From contig CAZJYC010000018.1 in assembly GCA_964550165.1 (NCBI GenBank), positions 1 to 41,379 of the forward strand: 41,379 nt of DNA, given 5' to 3'. This document shows, piece after piece, positions 30,210 through 39,159 of the stretch (the first letter of the stretch is position 1; each line of letters opens with the position of its first letter). Position numbers and translations under genes: made by a program. This stretch comes from CAZJYC01 sp964550165. GTDB lineage: Bacteria > Acidobacteriota > Aminicenantia > Aminicenantales > Aminicenantaceae. The notes below the pieces were generated by a model. That model was not told the DNA's origin and did no database searches. It saw nothing but the letters and a program-made list of their open reading frames with translations.

Positions 30210-32945
30210 ATGGCCAAGAAATATGTGTACTTTTTCGGAAAAGAGCGTGTCGATGGAAACAAGGATATGAAGGATCTCCTCGGCGGAAAAGGCGCAAACC
30301 TGGCGGAAATGGCAGGAATAGGCTTGCCTGTTCCCCCGGGCTTTACCATTTCCACAGAAGTCTGCAACTTGTTCGCCAAGTCTGGCGGGAAAATTCCCGC
30401 TGCGGTGAAAGAGGAAGTTCTCCTCAACCTGAAAAAGTTGGAGAGGCTGACAGGGCAAAAATTTGGAGGCGAAGAAAACCCTCTTCTCCTTTCTGTCCGT
30501 TCAGGGGCTAAATTTTCCATGCCCGGGATGATGGACACTGTCTTGAACCTGGGCCTCAACGATAAAACGCTCAAATGCGTGGTCAAGAGAAGCGGAAACA
30601 AAAGGTTTGCGCTGGATTGCTATCGACGGCTAATCCACATGTTTGGAGACGTCGTTCTGGAAATTCCCAAGAAGAAATTTGAAGAGATTTTGAGAAAAAA
30701 GAAGAAAGAAAAAAAGGTTGTCCAGGACTTCGAACTCTCCTCAGAAGACTTAGAAAGCCTGATTCAAGAATACAAAGCCCTGATCAAGAAAGAAACGGGG
30801 AAAGGATTTCCTCAGGATGCTCTCGACCAGCTTTTTATGTCGATTTCTGCGGTTTTTAAGTCCTGGAACAATCCGCGAGCTGTGACCTACCGCCGTCTGA
30901 ATTACATCCCCGATGACCTGGGAACCGCGGTCAACATCCAGATGATGGTTTTCGGAAATACCGGCGAGCGCTCCGCGACTGGGGTTGGATTCACCAGGAA
31001 TCCTGCCTCGGGCGAAAAAGAGTTGTATGGTGAGTATCTTTTCAACGCCCAAGGAGAGGATGTTGTGGCCGGGATTCGAACCCCTTCTCCTCTTAGAACT
31101 CTGGAGAAAGAGATGCCGGCAGCCTTCAAGGAGTTGAAGCAAATCACCAACCGTTTGGAGAAACACTACCGGGACGTTCAGGATTTTGAGTTCACAGTCG
31201 AAAATGAAAAACTTTACATGCTTCAGACCAGAAGCGGAAAGAGAACCGGCCTGGCCGCAGTTAAAATAGCTGTGGACATGGTTGAGGAAGGATTGGTCAG
31301 CAAAGAAGAGGCCTTGTTGATGGTTCCGCCTGAGGCCTTGAACCAACTTCTCCATCCTATTTTTGACCCGAAAGAAAAGGGAAAACACGAGATTCTTTCC
31401 CGTGGGCTGGCTGCATCGCCAGGAGCCGCTTCCGGCCAGGTTGTCTTTACAGCCGATGAAGCTGTTGTCTGGAGGAAGGAGGGGAAAAGGGTCATTCTGG
31501 TCAGGGGCGAGACATCTCCGGATGATATCCATGGAATGAGTGCGTCTCAAGGTGTTCTGACTGCTACGGGAGGAATGACGTCCCACGCGGCGGTCGTCAG
31601 CCGGCAGATGGGGAAGCCGGCAATCGTCGGCTGCGGCGATATCCGTTTGGATGAAGAAAAGAGGCTCTTCAACGCAGGTAAAACCCAAGTGAAAGAAGGC
31701 GATTGGATATCCATCGACGGAACTCTGGGAGAGGTCCTTGCTGGGCGGATAGCGACACAGCCCTCTGAAATCATCCAGGTCGTCCGCGGAGAGAAGAAGC
31801 CTGAGGAATCCCCAATTTATCAGGACTTTACAAAGCTTCTTTTCTGGGCCGACAAGGTCAAAAGATTAAAAGTGCGAGCGAACACCGATACCCCGGCTGA
31901 TGCCAAGGTGGCTTTTGCTTTTGGGGCTGAGGGCATCGGATTGGCCCGAACAGAACATATGTTTTTCCAAAAAGAACGGCTTTCCTTTATCAAAGAGATG
32001 ATTCTTTCTGAAACTGAAGAGGAAAGGCGGAAGGCTTTGAGCAAGCTTCTCCCTTTCCAGAGAAAAGATTTTTATGAGTTTTTTAAAGAAATGAAGGGTC
32101 ATCCCGTGACCATCCGCACTATCGACCCTCCACTCCATGAATTTTTGCCTCGAAGAGAAGATCTCATGGTCGAGATCGCGGTGTTAAGGGCCTCAAGCAG
32201 CAGCCAAAAGGAAAAAATTAAAGAGCTGGAGAAGCTGCTGGAGCGGGTCAAAGCTCTCTCTGAGTTCAATCCCATGCTTGGTCATCGAGGCTGCCGCCTG
32301 GGAATTTCTTACCCTGAGATCATCGAAATGCAGGCCACCGCGATTTTTGAGGCTGTTTGTCAGCTAGCCAAAGAAAGGCACAAGGTCTATCCAGAAGTCA
32401 TGATTCCTCTGGTGGGAACATGGGAGGAGTTCGCCAACCAGAAGAAAATCATCCAGCAAATCGCTGAATCGGTTATGGATAAATATAAAGTTAAAATCGA
32501 GTATTCGGTGGGGACCATGATCGAAGTTCCCAGGGCAGCCATCACCGCCGATGAGATTGCCCGGGAGGCGGAGTTTTTCTCTTTTGGAACCAATGACCTG
32601 ACCCAAACGATCTACGGCCTTTCTCGCGATGACGGCGCTGGATTCCTTGCCTATTATCTGACGCACGGAATCTGGAAGAGCAATCCCTTTGAGACGATCG
32701 ATGAGAGAGGAGTGGGTGTGCTGATGAAAATGGCCGTGGAGAAAGGAAGGAGGGTCAGGCCTAACCTGAAAATCGGAATCTGCGGTGTCCATGGAGGAGA
32801 ACCTCGTTCCATTTTCTTCTGCCATAAAATCGGCCTCGATTACGTCAGTTGCTCAGCCTATCAGGTTCCCATTGCTCGTCTGGCAGCTGCTCAAGTCGCA
32901 GTGATGGAAAAGAAAAAAATGGATATGTCCGGCGAGATCAACTGA
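30210..32945 (+). CDS. ppdK: pyruvate, phosphate dikinase
   Basis: 911 residues, full length. Interconverts pyruvate + ATP + phosphate and PEP + AMP + PPi in the cytoplasm, used in gluconeogenesis or PPi-based glycolysis. The N-terminal ATP-grasp domain has KGANLAEMAGIGLPVPPGFT. The swivelling domain has GGMTSHAAVVSRQMGKPA with phospho-His459. The C-terminal PEP-binding barrel has GTNDLTQTIYGLSRDD, and the end motif is CGVHGGEP with the catalytic Cys. The usual sequence there is CGEHGG, so a conserved Glu is Val here. ATG 30210 follows GAGAGGAG by 7 bases. Confidence 0.96.
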   Translation: MAKKYVYFFGKERVDGNKDMKDLLGGKGANLAEMAGIGLPVPPGFTISTEVCNLFAKSGGKIPAAVKEEVLLNLKKLERLTGQKFGGEENPLLLSVRSGAKFSMPGMMDTVLNLGLNDKTLKCVVKRSGNKRFALDCYRRLIHMFGDVVLEIPKKKFEEILRKKKKEKKVVQDFELSSEDLESLIQEYKALIKKETGKGFPQDALDQLFMSISAVFKSWNNPRAVTYRRLNYIPDDLGTAVNIQMMVFGNTGERSATGVGFTRNPASGEKELYGEYLFNAQGEDVVAGIRTPSPLRTLEKEMPAAFKELKQITNRLEKHYRDVQDFEFTVENEKLYMLQTRSGKRTGLAAVKIAVDMVEEGLVSKEEALLMVPPEALNQLLHPIFDPKEKGKHEILSRGLAASPGAASGQVVFTADEAVVWRKEGKRVILVRGETSPDDIHGMSASQGVLTATGGMTSHAAVVSRQMGKPAIVGCGDIRLDEEKRLFNAGKTQVKEGDWISIDGTLGEVLAGRIATQPSEIIQVVRGEKKPEESPIYQDFTKLLFWADKVKRLKVRANTDTPADAKVAFAFGAEGIGLARTEHMFFQKERLSFIKEMILSETEEERRKALSKLLPFQRKDFYEFFKEMKGHPVTIRTIDPPLHEFLPRREDLMVEIAVLRASSSSQKEKIKELEKLLERVKALSEFNPMLGHRGCRLGISYPEIIEMQATAIFEAVCQLAKERHKVYPEVMIPLVGTWEEFANQKKIIQQIAESVMDKYKVKIEYSVGTMIEVPRAAITADEIAREAEFFSFGTNDLTQTIYGLSRDDGAGFLAYYLTHGIWKSNPFETIDERGVGVLMKMAVEKGRRVRPNLKIGICGVHGGEPRSIFFCHKIGLDYVSCSAYQVPIARLAAAQVAVMEKKKMDMSGEIN

Positions 32946-32954
32946 GCTCAGAAA

Positions 32955-33093
32955 AGCCCGCGTGTTTTCGAACGACTTAGCCGGAGCGAGTTCTGCAGCC
33001 GCCGGGAAGGGCTGGGAGGGAACGGCGTTAAAAACCCGAAGGGGAGCGAGGCCATCCCGGCGAGAGCTTTCAGAGGAGCCACACAAAAGCGAA
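32955..33093. repeat. R2-d, half element of family R2
   Basis: Reverse-oriented half of an R2-c type element: GCGTGTTTTCGAA (32960-32972), ACTTAGCCGGAGCGAG, GCAGCCGCC, GGGAACGGCGTTAAAAACCC and a CCACACAAAA end as in R2-b. The partner half is missing, so it has no long terminal repeat. It lies between the convergent 3' ends of ppdK and the proline dehydrogenase gene. Confidence 0.8.
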
Positions 33094-33105
33094 GAGATCT
33101 TTTTT

Positions 33106-33957
33106 TTATTTTTTGAACAGGTTCTTGAGAACGAAAAAGACGTTTTCTTTGCGTTCCCTCAGCCTTCTGTAAAAATAAGGAAGCCAGTGCGTTCCAAAGG
33201 GAACATAGACTCTCACTCTGTATCCCTCTTCAGCAAGTTTCTGTTGGGTCTTCGTCCGGATTCCGTAAAGCAGTTGAAATTCAAAGTCATCTCTGGAAAT
33301 GTTGTGTTCAGCCACATAGTCTTTTGTTGCCTGGATAAGCTTGTCGTCGTGGGTAGCTATGGCAGGATAGACACCGTTTTCAAAAAGCATCTTTGTCAAT
33401 TTCATGAAGTTTTCGCGAATGTCCCTCATCTTCTGGATAGCAACATTGTTGGGCTCTTTGTAAGCTCCTTTGCAAAGTCTGACCTTGGCTTTAACCCGGT
33501 TCAGGTCTTGGATGTCTTTCTCGGATCGGTAGAGATAAGCCTGGATGGCGATTCCCATATTGTCAAACTTTTCCCGGACGCGGTAGAAAATGTTAAGGGT
33601 TCTCTGAGTATGCGGAGATCCTTCTATATCGAAGCGGACAAAGTTGTTAAGGACTTTGGCTCGGCTGACAATTTTCAGCATGTTCTGGTAGCAGTATTCA
33701 TCATCGATATCCAGGCCCATCTGGGTCAGTTTGAGGGAAACATGGGAGTCGACACCCGCTTGAGGAATGGCATCCAGAAGATTGAGGTAAGCCTCGACGG
33801 CCGTATCAGAATCTTCGCTGTTTTTTACGCTCTCTCCAAGAACATCCAGCGTCGCCATGATGCCCTTTGCCTTGAGCTTTTCGACGGCCTTCATAGCATC
33901 ATCGACTGTTTCACCGGCAACAAAGCTTTTTGCCATACGGGTTAGTAATTTCATCAT
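33106..33957 (-). CDS. proline dehydrogenase
   Basis: 283 residues, a stand-alone FAD-dependent proline dehydrogenase that oxidises proline to pyrroline-5-carboxylate. Barrel motifs: HVSLKLTQMGLDID (72-85), RFDIEGSP, AIQAYLYRSEKDI, RLCKGAYKEP, ATHDDKLI, FQLLYGIR and the C-terminal VYVPFGTHWLPYFYRRLRER with the substrate-binding Arg pair. No pyrroline-5-carboxylate dehydrogenase is in the window. The ATG at 33957 follows AAGGAG by six bases. Confidence 0.93.
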   Translation of the reverse strand: MMKLLTRMAKSFVAGETVDDAMKAVEKLKAKGIMATLDVLGESVKNSEDSDTAVEAYLNLLDAIPQAGVDSHVSLKLTQMGLDIDDEYCYQNMLKIVSRAKVLNNFVRFDIEGSPHTQRTLNIFYRVREKFDNMGIAIQAYLYRSEKDIQDLNRVKAKVRLCKGAYKEPNNVAIQKMRDIRENFMKLTKMLFENGVYPAIATHDDKLIQATKDYVAEHNISRDDFEFQLLYGIRTKTQQKLAEEGYRVRVYVPFGTHWLPYFYRRLRERKENVFFVLKNLFKK

Positions 33958-33985
33958 TATGACTCCTTGAATAAATTAATGTATT

Positions 33986-34013
33986 ATCATATAAAATTTG
34001 AGGATTAAATCAA
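33986..34013 (-). promoter_or_regulatory. possible promoter of the proline dehydrogenase gene
   Basis: Minus strand TTGATT (34013-34008), 16 bp, TATGAT (33991-33986), 28 bp before the ATG. Confidence 0.4.
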
Positions 34014-34017
34014 GCTC

Positions 34018-34044
34018 GCTCAACCTTCAAACAGTGTTTCGGCC
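34018..34044 (+). repeat. decayed copy of an R2 module
   Basis: GCTCAACCTTCAAACAGTGT resembles the 25-nt module at 1202-1226 and 30004-30028 with several changes. It stands alone in the gap between proline dehydrogenase and R1-C. Confidence 0.45.
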
Positions 34045-34106
34045 ACTGGCCTTCGCAATGGAAAATTTTGAGGTATGATTCACCTTTATGGAGGCTGGTA
34101 CGAGTT

Positions 34107-34287
34107 AGCATCTTTTTTTTGTGAAGGCATATGATGATTCAAGCCAATTATAACAGCGCTGGTTTCCATCCCTCCTCGCCCAAGACCCTCCCACCCGCCA
34201 CCATGGGCTTCGGAGGGACGGAAACCAGCGCCAGCTTTGCTGACTCTATCAAATCTCTTTTCTCATCACGGGAAAAAAGATACTTCC
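34107..34287. repeat. MITE-like palindromic element R1-C
   Basis: Terminal inverted repeat, central stem (34156-34175 with 34212-34231) and 36-nt loop (34176-34211). The outer arms run opposite to R1-A and R1-B, while the loop runs as in R1-A; seen from its own arms, the loop is inverted as in R1-B. Diverged direct repeats flank it: TGGTACGAGTT (34096-34106) and TGGCACGGGTT (34289-34299). With the R2 remnant it fills the gene-free 33958-34377. Confidence 0.88.
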
Positions 34288-34377
34288 TTGGCACGGGTTT
34301 GGCTGTTATCAGGAGAGAAAATATATTATCCCCGAGCAGTTTACGAATTTGTTTTTTTTTGGTATGAATAAGGCTGA

Positions 34378-35334
34378 ATGTCCAGACTGTTGAATGTCTT
34401 CAAAGCTTACTTGAGTCGAGGTTTTCCTTTCAAATTTATCTATTCCGATGAGTACTGGATGGTCGACCTAGGAAAACATGTTTTTCCAGTCAAGAAATAC
34501 AGACTCATCTATGAAAATCTGCTGCACCTGGGAGCCAAAAAAGAAAATTTCCTCTGTCCTCAGCCTGTTGAGGAGAAAGATATTCTTTTAGTCCATACTC
34601 CTAAATACCTGAAAAAGCTGAAAACAGGGAGCCTTTCTCATTCGGATATCCTGACCCTGGAGCTTCCCTTTTCTCCCGAGCTCGTCGAGTTTGCCTTCAT
34701 TTCTGTCGGCGGCACAATTCTTACCGCCGAACAAGCTTTGGAGGATGGCCTGGCCGTGCATATCGGCGGGGGATTCCATCATGCTTTTCCTGACCATGGT
34801 GAAGGCTTCTGTTTATTGAATGATGCCGCAATTTCTTTGGAGAAAATGAGACAGGAAGGGAAGATACAGAGGGCGATGGTCGTGGACTGTGACCTCCATC
34901 AGGGAAACGGAACCGCTCACATCTTCGCCAAAAAAGATTATGCCTTTACCTTTTCCATTCACCAGATGGATAATTATCCCGCGCAAAAGCCCTCAAGTTC
35001 GGTTGATGTCGGCTTGTGGTCTGGGGACGGCGATGAGAAATATCTGGCTGAGCTTCGCTCTCATTTTCCCCGCCTGTACCTGGAAGTTCAGCCGGATTTG
35101 GTTTTCTTCCTCGCAGGTGCTGACCCTTATGAAAAGGACCAGTTGGGAAACTTGAAGCTGACCGTGGAAGGACTGAAGGAGAGAGACCAGATTGTGATTG
35201 AGGAAGCCTTGAGGCTAAAAATTCCGGTGGCAATTCTCCTTGCCGGAGGCTATGCCTCCAGTTTGACGGATACCGTGGACATCCATCTCAACACCATCAA
35301 AATTGCCAAAAAGATCAAGAGAAAGATGGCTTAG
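34378..35334 (+). CDS. histone deacetylase family hydrolase (AcuC/HDAC-like)
   Basis: 318 residues with a complete zinc deacetylase site: GGGFHHAFPDHGEGFCLLND (131-149, His134 and His135), VVDCDLHQGNGT (168-179, Asp172 and His174 as metal ligands), LAGADPYEKDQLG (Asp249) and LLAGGYASS. Bacterial members deacetylate small acetylated amines (acetylpolyamines, acetoin-type metabolites) or proteins; the substrate is not predictable here. It appears to stand alone, convergent with cutA (38 bp between stops). No strong ribosome site precedes the ATG. Confidence 0.9.
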   Translation: MSRLLNVFKAYLSRGFPFKFIYSDEYWMVDLGKHVFPVKKYRLIYENLLHLGAKKENFLCPQPVEEKDILLVHTPKYLKKLKTGSLSHSDILTLELPFSPELVEFAFISVGGTILTAEQALEDGLAVHIGGGFHHAFPDHGEGFCLLNDAAISLEKMRQEGKIQRAMVVDCDLHQGNGTAHIFAKKDYAFTFSIHQMDNYPAQKPSSSVDVGLWSGDGDEKYLAELRSHFPRLYLEVQPDLVFFLAGADPYEKDQLGNLKLTVEGLKERDQIVIEEALRLKIPVAILLAGGYASSLTDTVDIHLNTIKIAKKIKRKMA

Positions 35335-35372
35335 CCAAGCACTTTGTTCTGTTCTGAATTTTTTTCTTACTC

Positions 35373-35693
35373 TTATTCCGCCGTTTCTTCAGCGATCCAG
35401 TTGAGATATTTTTTGTACCCCTTGACCATGGGGAAAGCGACAATCTCCGGAACTTCATAGGGATGCATTTTCAGCATTCTGGCTTGAAGACGGGAATAGA
35501 GATTGGCGCGTGTTTTTATGAAGAGCATGTGCTCTTTGTCTTTGGTGATTTTCCCCTGCCAGCGGTAATGAGACTGACAGGGTGCGGAGATGGTGACACA
35601 GGCGGCCATCCTTTCTTCAATCAACTCTGTGGCTATTTTTTGGGCGATTCCCTCATCTGGAACGGTCATAATAATGACTATATATTTCTTCAC
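35373..35693 (-). CDS. cutA: divalent-cation tolerance protein CutA
   Basis: 106 residues, trimeric PII-like fold. Motifs: TVPDEGIAQKIATELIEERMAAC, followed by HYRWQGKI and the C-terminal HPYEVPEIVAFPMVKGYKKYLNW. In bacteria it was linked to copper tolerance, but its real role is unsettled. The start is GTG at 35693, seven bases after GAGGAGG. Stands alone between the HDAC-like gene and the M20 peptidase. Confidence 0.95.
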   Translation of the reverse strand: MKKYIVIIMTVPDEGIAQKIATELIEERMAACVTISAPCQSHYRWQGKITKDKEHMLFIKTRANLYSRLQARMLKMHPYEVPEIVAFPMVKGYKKYLNWIAEETAE

Positions 35694-35885
35694 TTTTTTG
35701 CCTCCTCAAAAACCGATTGATATTGTTCAGCAGCAATACGTCAAGAGTTTGTGCTGTTCCCCGTTCGATAGTTTAGGCACAATCCTTTATTAGAGCTTGA
35801 ATCTATACACCGGATGCTGCTGTTTTTATCTTACTTTGAATTTTTTCGTTACCGATGTTTCTCCAAAGCGAGAAAAATCTGTGAC

Positions 35886-37115
35886 CTATTCCTGGAGGAA
35901 GATGTGGGCGAAGACTTTCGCGTCTCCTATCATGTTGTCGATGATGCAGTATTCGTTGGGCTGATGAGCGGTTTCATCAATTTTTGACCAGCAGGCAGCG
36001 TTAAATTCGGCCCTTCGGAAGAGGGCGGCAACCGTTCCCCCGCCGATTCCAATCGCCTTTCCGTCTTTCTTGTAAATGGTTTTTATGGCCTTTTTCAGGG
36101 CTTGAACCACAGGAGCGTCGGCTGAGGTTGGCGGAGCGGCCGGAGCTTTTTGAACCTCTTCCAGGCTGATTTTGACTTTGAATTCTTTTTCGACGTTCGC
36201 CATCATTTTTTTGATTTTTCCCTCAACGTTTTCGATCGTGTACTTGGGCAGAATGCGACTGTCCATATAAAAGACGTCTTCTCCGGGGATGGTGTTGATA
36301 TTGGGGACGTTTGGTTCTTTTTTTGTTGGCTCAAAGGTGGAGATCGGTGGATCGAAGAGACGGTCTTTATCAGGAAAAAGACGGTAGAGGGAGTTCAGTT
36401 CTGTGACCAGAAAAGAAGCCGCTTTGAAGCTGTTTTTGCCTTTTTCTGGAGTGGACCCATGAGCCTGTTTTCCAAGGGTCTTGAATTTAAGCCAGAGAAT
36501 GCTTTTCTCGGCTACTTCGATCATCGTTCCATCATTGTTGCCAGCATCGGGTACGATGATCAAGTCCTGTTTGCGAAAGGCTTTAGTCCGGCTGAGAACA
36601 TAATCGATGCCTTTCTCACTTCCAGTCTCTTCATCGGCAACTAAGGCGATGCCGACATCATAATTGGGAAGGAGGCCTTCTTCATGGAAGGCCTTGATGG
36701 CGTAAAGAGAAGCCACCAGATCCTGCTGATTGTCTTCCACGCCCCGGCCGAAAATTTTTCCTTCTTCAACCCAGGCTTTAAAGGGATCCCCTCTCCAGAG
36801 AGACATTTCCCCTGGCGGAACAACGTCCATGTGGGTCATGATCCAGATAGTTTTCGTCGAACTTTTGCCTTTAAAAAAAGCAAGAATATTCGGCCGGTAA
36901 CCACACTCGGCTTCAAGGTCAGGCGCTTTGATAACTTCGATGTCGGCGAAATCGTTTTTTTTCAAGAAATCAAGAAGAGCCTCGGCTTTATTGACTTCTC
37001 CCTCTCCCCCGCTTGCCGGAGAAATGGCAGGAAGAGAGCAGAGTTTGATTTGCATGTCGACCATTTCGTCTCGGAAACTGTCGATTCTTTTTGCGATTTT
37101 TTCCAGCACGCTCAT
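35886..37115 (-). CDS. M20 family metallopeptidase (dipeptidase/deacylase)
   Basis: 409 residues. Metal and catalytic motifs of the M20 family: THMDVVPPGE (His95, Asp97), GRGVEDNQQDL (Asp128), ADEETGSEKG (catalytic Glu162 and metal Glu163), PDAGNN, the lid-domain KQAHGSTPEKGKNS and a late ETAHQPNEYC (metal His). It hydrolyses an N-acyl amino acid or a dipeptide in the cytoplasm; annotations as succinyl-diaminopimelate desuccinylase are common but not supported specifically here. AAGGAG precedes the ATG. It follows pgsA on the same strand after 115 bp. Confidence 0.9.
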   Translation of the reverse strand: MSVLEKIAKRIDSFRDEMVDMQIKLCSLPAISPASGGEGEVNKAEALLDFLKKNDFADIEVIKAPDLEAECGYRPNILAFFKGKSSTKTIWIMTHMDVVPPGEMSLWRGDPFKAWVEEGKIFGRGVEDNQQDLVASLYAIKAFHEEGLLPNYDVGIALVADEETGSEKGIDYVLSRTKAFRKQDLIIVPDAGNNDGTMIEVAEKSILWLKFKTLGKQAHGSTPEKGKNSFKAASFLVTELNSLYRLFPDKDRLFDPPISTFEPTKKEPNVPNINTIPGEDVFYMDSRILPKYTIENVEGKIKKMMANVEKEFKVKISLEEVQKAPAAPPTSADAPVVQALKKAIKTIYKKDGKAIGIGGGTVAALFRRAEFNAACWSKIDETAHQPNEYCIIDNMIGDAKVFAHIFLQE

Positions 37116-37230
37116 GGGATTTCTCCTTATCGGTTGATGATATCATTCCCATGGACGAGAAGCAAGCCTGAGGGAGTCAGGTCTTCAATCTCCATTTTAA
37201 GGGGAAAATTTGAAGACTCGAATCTTTTTT

Positions 37231-37812
37231 CTAAGCGCCTTTAGGAGAAGAGATCGCCTTGATGGCGAAGCTGGAGTAGTTGGTTATCGAAAGGAGAGCG
37301 AGGGCAAGGGTCAGGAAATAGAGCCAGGTCAGGAGAGGAGAGGAGATTTTGTTGATATTGAAGAGAAGAACGAGGAGGACGACGAAGGTTTGGCAGACGG
37401 TGCTGGCTTTACCGGAGAGTGAAGGGGGGAAACGTTTCAGTCCCCGTAATTTGCAGAGGATAAAAGCTCCAGAGACGATGAGCACGTCCCGGCCGATGAC
37501 AACCACAGTCAGCCAGAGAGGAATGACATGAGGCGAGTTGAGCGCAGGGATGGTCAGGAGAATAAACGATGCGGTGATGAGCAATTTATCGGCAGCAGGG
37601 TCAAGTAAAGCGCCTAGACGTGTCTTCATATGGAGGGCTCTCGCTGCCAGGCCATCTAAAACATCTGTCAGACCCGCCACGAGCAGGACGACAAATGCCT
37701 CAGTCGTTTTCCGGGAGGCCATCAGCATCGCGAAGATGGGAATGAGCAGAATTCTGGTGAAGCTGAGGATGTTGGGCAGAGCAAATAAATCATTTTTTCC
37801 GCTTTTTTTCAT
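37231..37812 (-). CDS. CDP-alcohol phosphatidyltransferase (PgsA-like)
   Basis: 193 residues, several membrane segments. The full CDP-alcohol motif D-x2-DG-x2-AR-x8-G-x3-D-x3-D is present as Asp50, Asp53-Gly54, Ala57-Arg58, Gly67, Asp71 and Asp75. The opening LPNILSFTRILLIPIF is typical of CDP-diacylglycerol--glycerol-3-phosphate 3-phosphatidyltransferase, which makes phosphatidylglycerol phosphate in the inner membrane. Cardiolipin-synthase type activity cannot be excluded. It lies 24 bp behind the TPR/SLH gene in the miaA-hflX run. Confidence 0.88.
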   Translation of the reverse strand: MKKSGKNDLFALPNILSFTRILLIPIFAMLMASRKTTEAFVVLLVAGLTDVLDGLAARALHMKTRLGALLDPAADKLLITASFILLTIPALNSPHVIPLWLTVVVIGRDVLIVSGAFILCKLRGLKRFPPSLSGKASTVCQTFVVLLVLLFNINKISSPLLTWLYFLTLALALLSITNYSSFAIKAISSPKGA

Positions 37813-37836
37813 GGAACGGAGCGTTTCGATGATGAA

Positions 37837-39159
37837 TTACCTGATCAAAGCTAGGATGATATCCAAAAGCTTTACAGCTTCCTGGCCAGAAACGGCAGAA
37901 TCCGTTTTAAACTCCCTGTCCGGAGTAAGGTCCATGATATCGAAAGAGAGAATTTCGACAATCGGCTTGTAATAATAATTCTGAGGAGAAACATCAGAAA
38001 TCTGAATTTTTTCTGGCTGAATTTGCCGGATAAACTTGTGACCCTTCTTTTCAAGGTAATGGATAAAGCGGATAAGGATTTCGGCCATTTCAGCCCGGGT
38101 TATGATTTTTTTGGGCTGAAATGTATGATTAGGGTAGATGTCAAGAATGCCCAAGGAAGAGATTTGAAGGATAAATTTAGAAGCCCAGGATGTCGCAATA
38201 TCGATGATGATGGGAGGCTGAGACGAGATGGTCTCTAAAGTTCCTTTAAACTTGACCGCAAGCAGGGCAGCCATTTCTTCTTTGGTGACTGATTCGGAGA
38301 ACGGGATGGAATTGTATTGGCTGGGGAGTTCAATGACGCCCAGAGCATTTTTTATGCTTTCAATGCGGCTGGCTATTTCTTTGTTATCCGGCTCCATCTC
38401 TTCAAGCTCTTCATAGATCTCAAGACTTCTCGCATACCGTTCTGCCTGGAAGAGCGACTCTGCGTAATTTTTTAGTATGTCTTTATTCTTGGGTTCGTTT
38501 GCGCTAGCTGCCTTGAGATGGATGAGAGCATTTTGCCGATTGTTCTCCATCTTGTAAATCTCAGCCAGACGAAGATGAGCTTCGGTCGATTGCGGTGAGT
38601 AGTGGAGTGCTCTGAGATAAGCTTGTTTGCTTTTTTCCGTGTTCCCTGCGGCCAAAGCCTGCTTGGCCTCCGTCATGACTTCCTGCGTTTTTCTGCTTTT
38701 TAGGGCTTCGTACTGCTGCTTTGCCCAGAGATTATCCGGCTCTTTCTTGAGCACTTCTCTGAATTCTGCAAACGCTTCGTCCTCGCGCCCAGTCTTTTGG
38801 TAAACCTGGGCCAGGCCTGAGTGAATGACAGCCATGTCCGGATAATAGGAAAGGGCTGTCTTGAAATAGCCTTCTGCATATTGCATATTACCGAGAAGCA
38901 TAGAGGCGAAGCCGAATCCTATGTAATAGACGGGGTTTTTCTCCCCCAGCTTTGAGATGCTTCTCTCGGCTTTACTGACGTCACCTTTTTTGAGGCTGTT
39001 CCAAGCATCTTCAATCAGAATTCTCTCATCGAGGGATAATTCTGTGACAAAAGCGGCGGGAAGGTTTCCGATGTAGAGAGAGGGCGGCGGAGGTTGGTAG
39101 GTGGCACAGGACCAAGATAAGATGAAGAGTAAGACCATGCCAAATATTTTTCTTACCAA
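37837..39159 (-). CDS. exported TPR protein with C-terminal SLH-like domain
   Basis: 440 residues. A signal sequence ends around LSWSC at residue 18; the Cys suggests a lipoprotein, although the lipobox is not canonical. TPR-type helical repeats fill about 45-270 (AEGYFKTALSYYPDMAVIHS; AFAEFREVLKKEPDNLWAKQ; KSKQAYLRALHYSPQSTEAH). The C-terminal third (about 290-440) has S-layer-homology-like units, with GILDIYPNHTFQPKKIITRAEMA as the best one (core ITRAEMAEILIRF). Likely tethered in the envelope as a scaffold. It overlaps hflX by 7 bp, an odd pairing of envelope and translation genes. Confidence 0.8.
   Translation of the reverse strand: MVRKIFGMVLLFILSWSCATYQPPPPSLYIGNLPAAFVTELSLDERILIEDAWNSLKKGDVSKAERSISKLGEKNPVYYIGFGFASMLLGNMQYAEGYFKTALSYYPDMAVIHSGLAQVYQKTGREDEAFAEFREVLKKEPDNLWAKQQYEALKSRKTQEVMTEAKQALAAGNTEKSKQAYLRALHYSPQSTEAHLRLAEIYKMENNRQNALIHLKAASANEPKNKDILKNYAESLFQAERYARSLEIYEELEEMEPDNKEIASRIESIKNALGVIELPSQYNSIPFSESVTKEEMAALLAVKFKGTLETISSQPPIIIDIATSWASKFILQISSLGILDIYPNHTFQPKKIITRAEMAEILIRFIHYLEKKGHKFIRQIQPEKIQISDVSPQNYYYKPIVEILSFDIMDLTPDREFKTDSAVSGQEAVKLLDIILALIR

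Noticed and set aside
32962..33945. 327-codon plus-strand open frame
   Set aside because: It is antisense to a well-supported proline dehydrogenase and runs through repeat R2-d.
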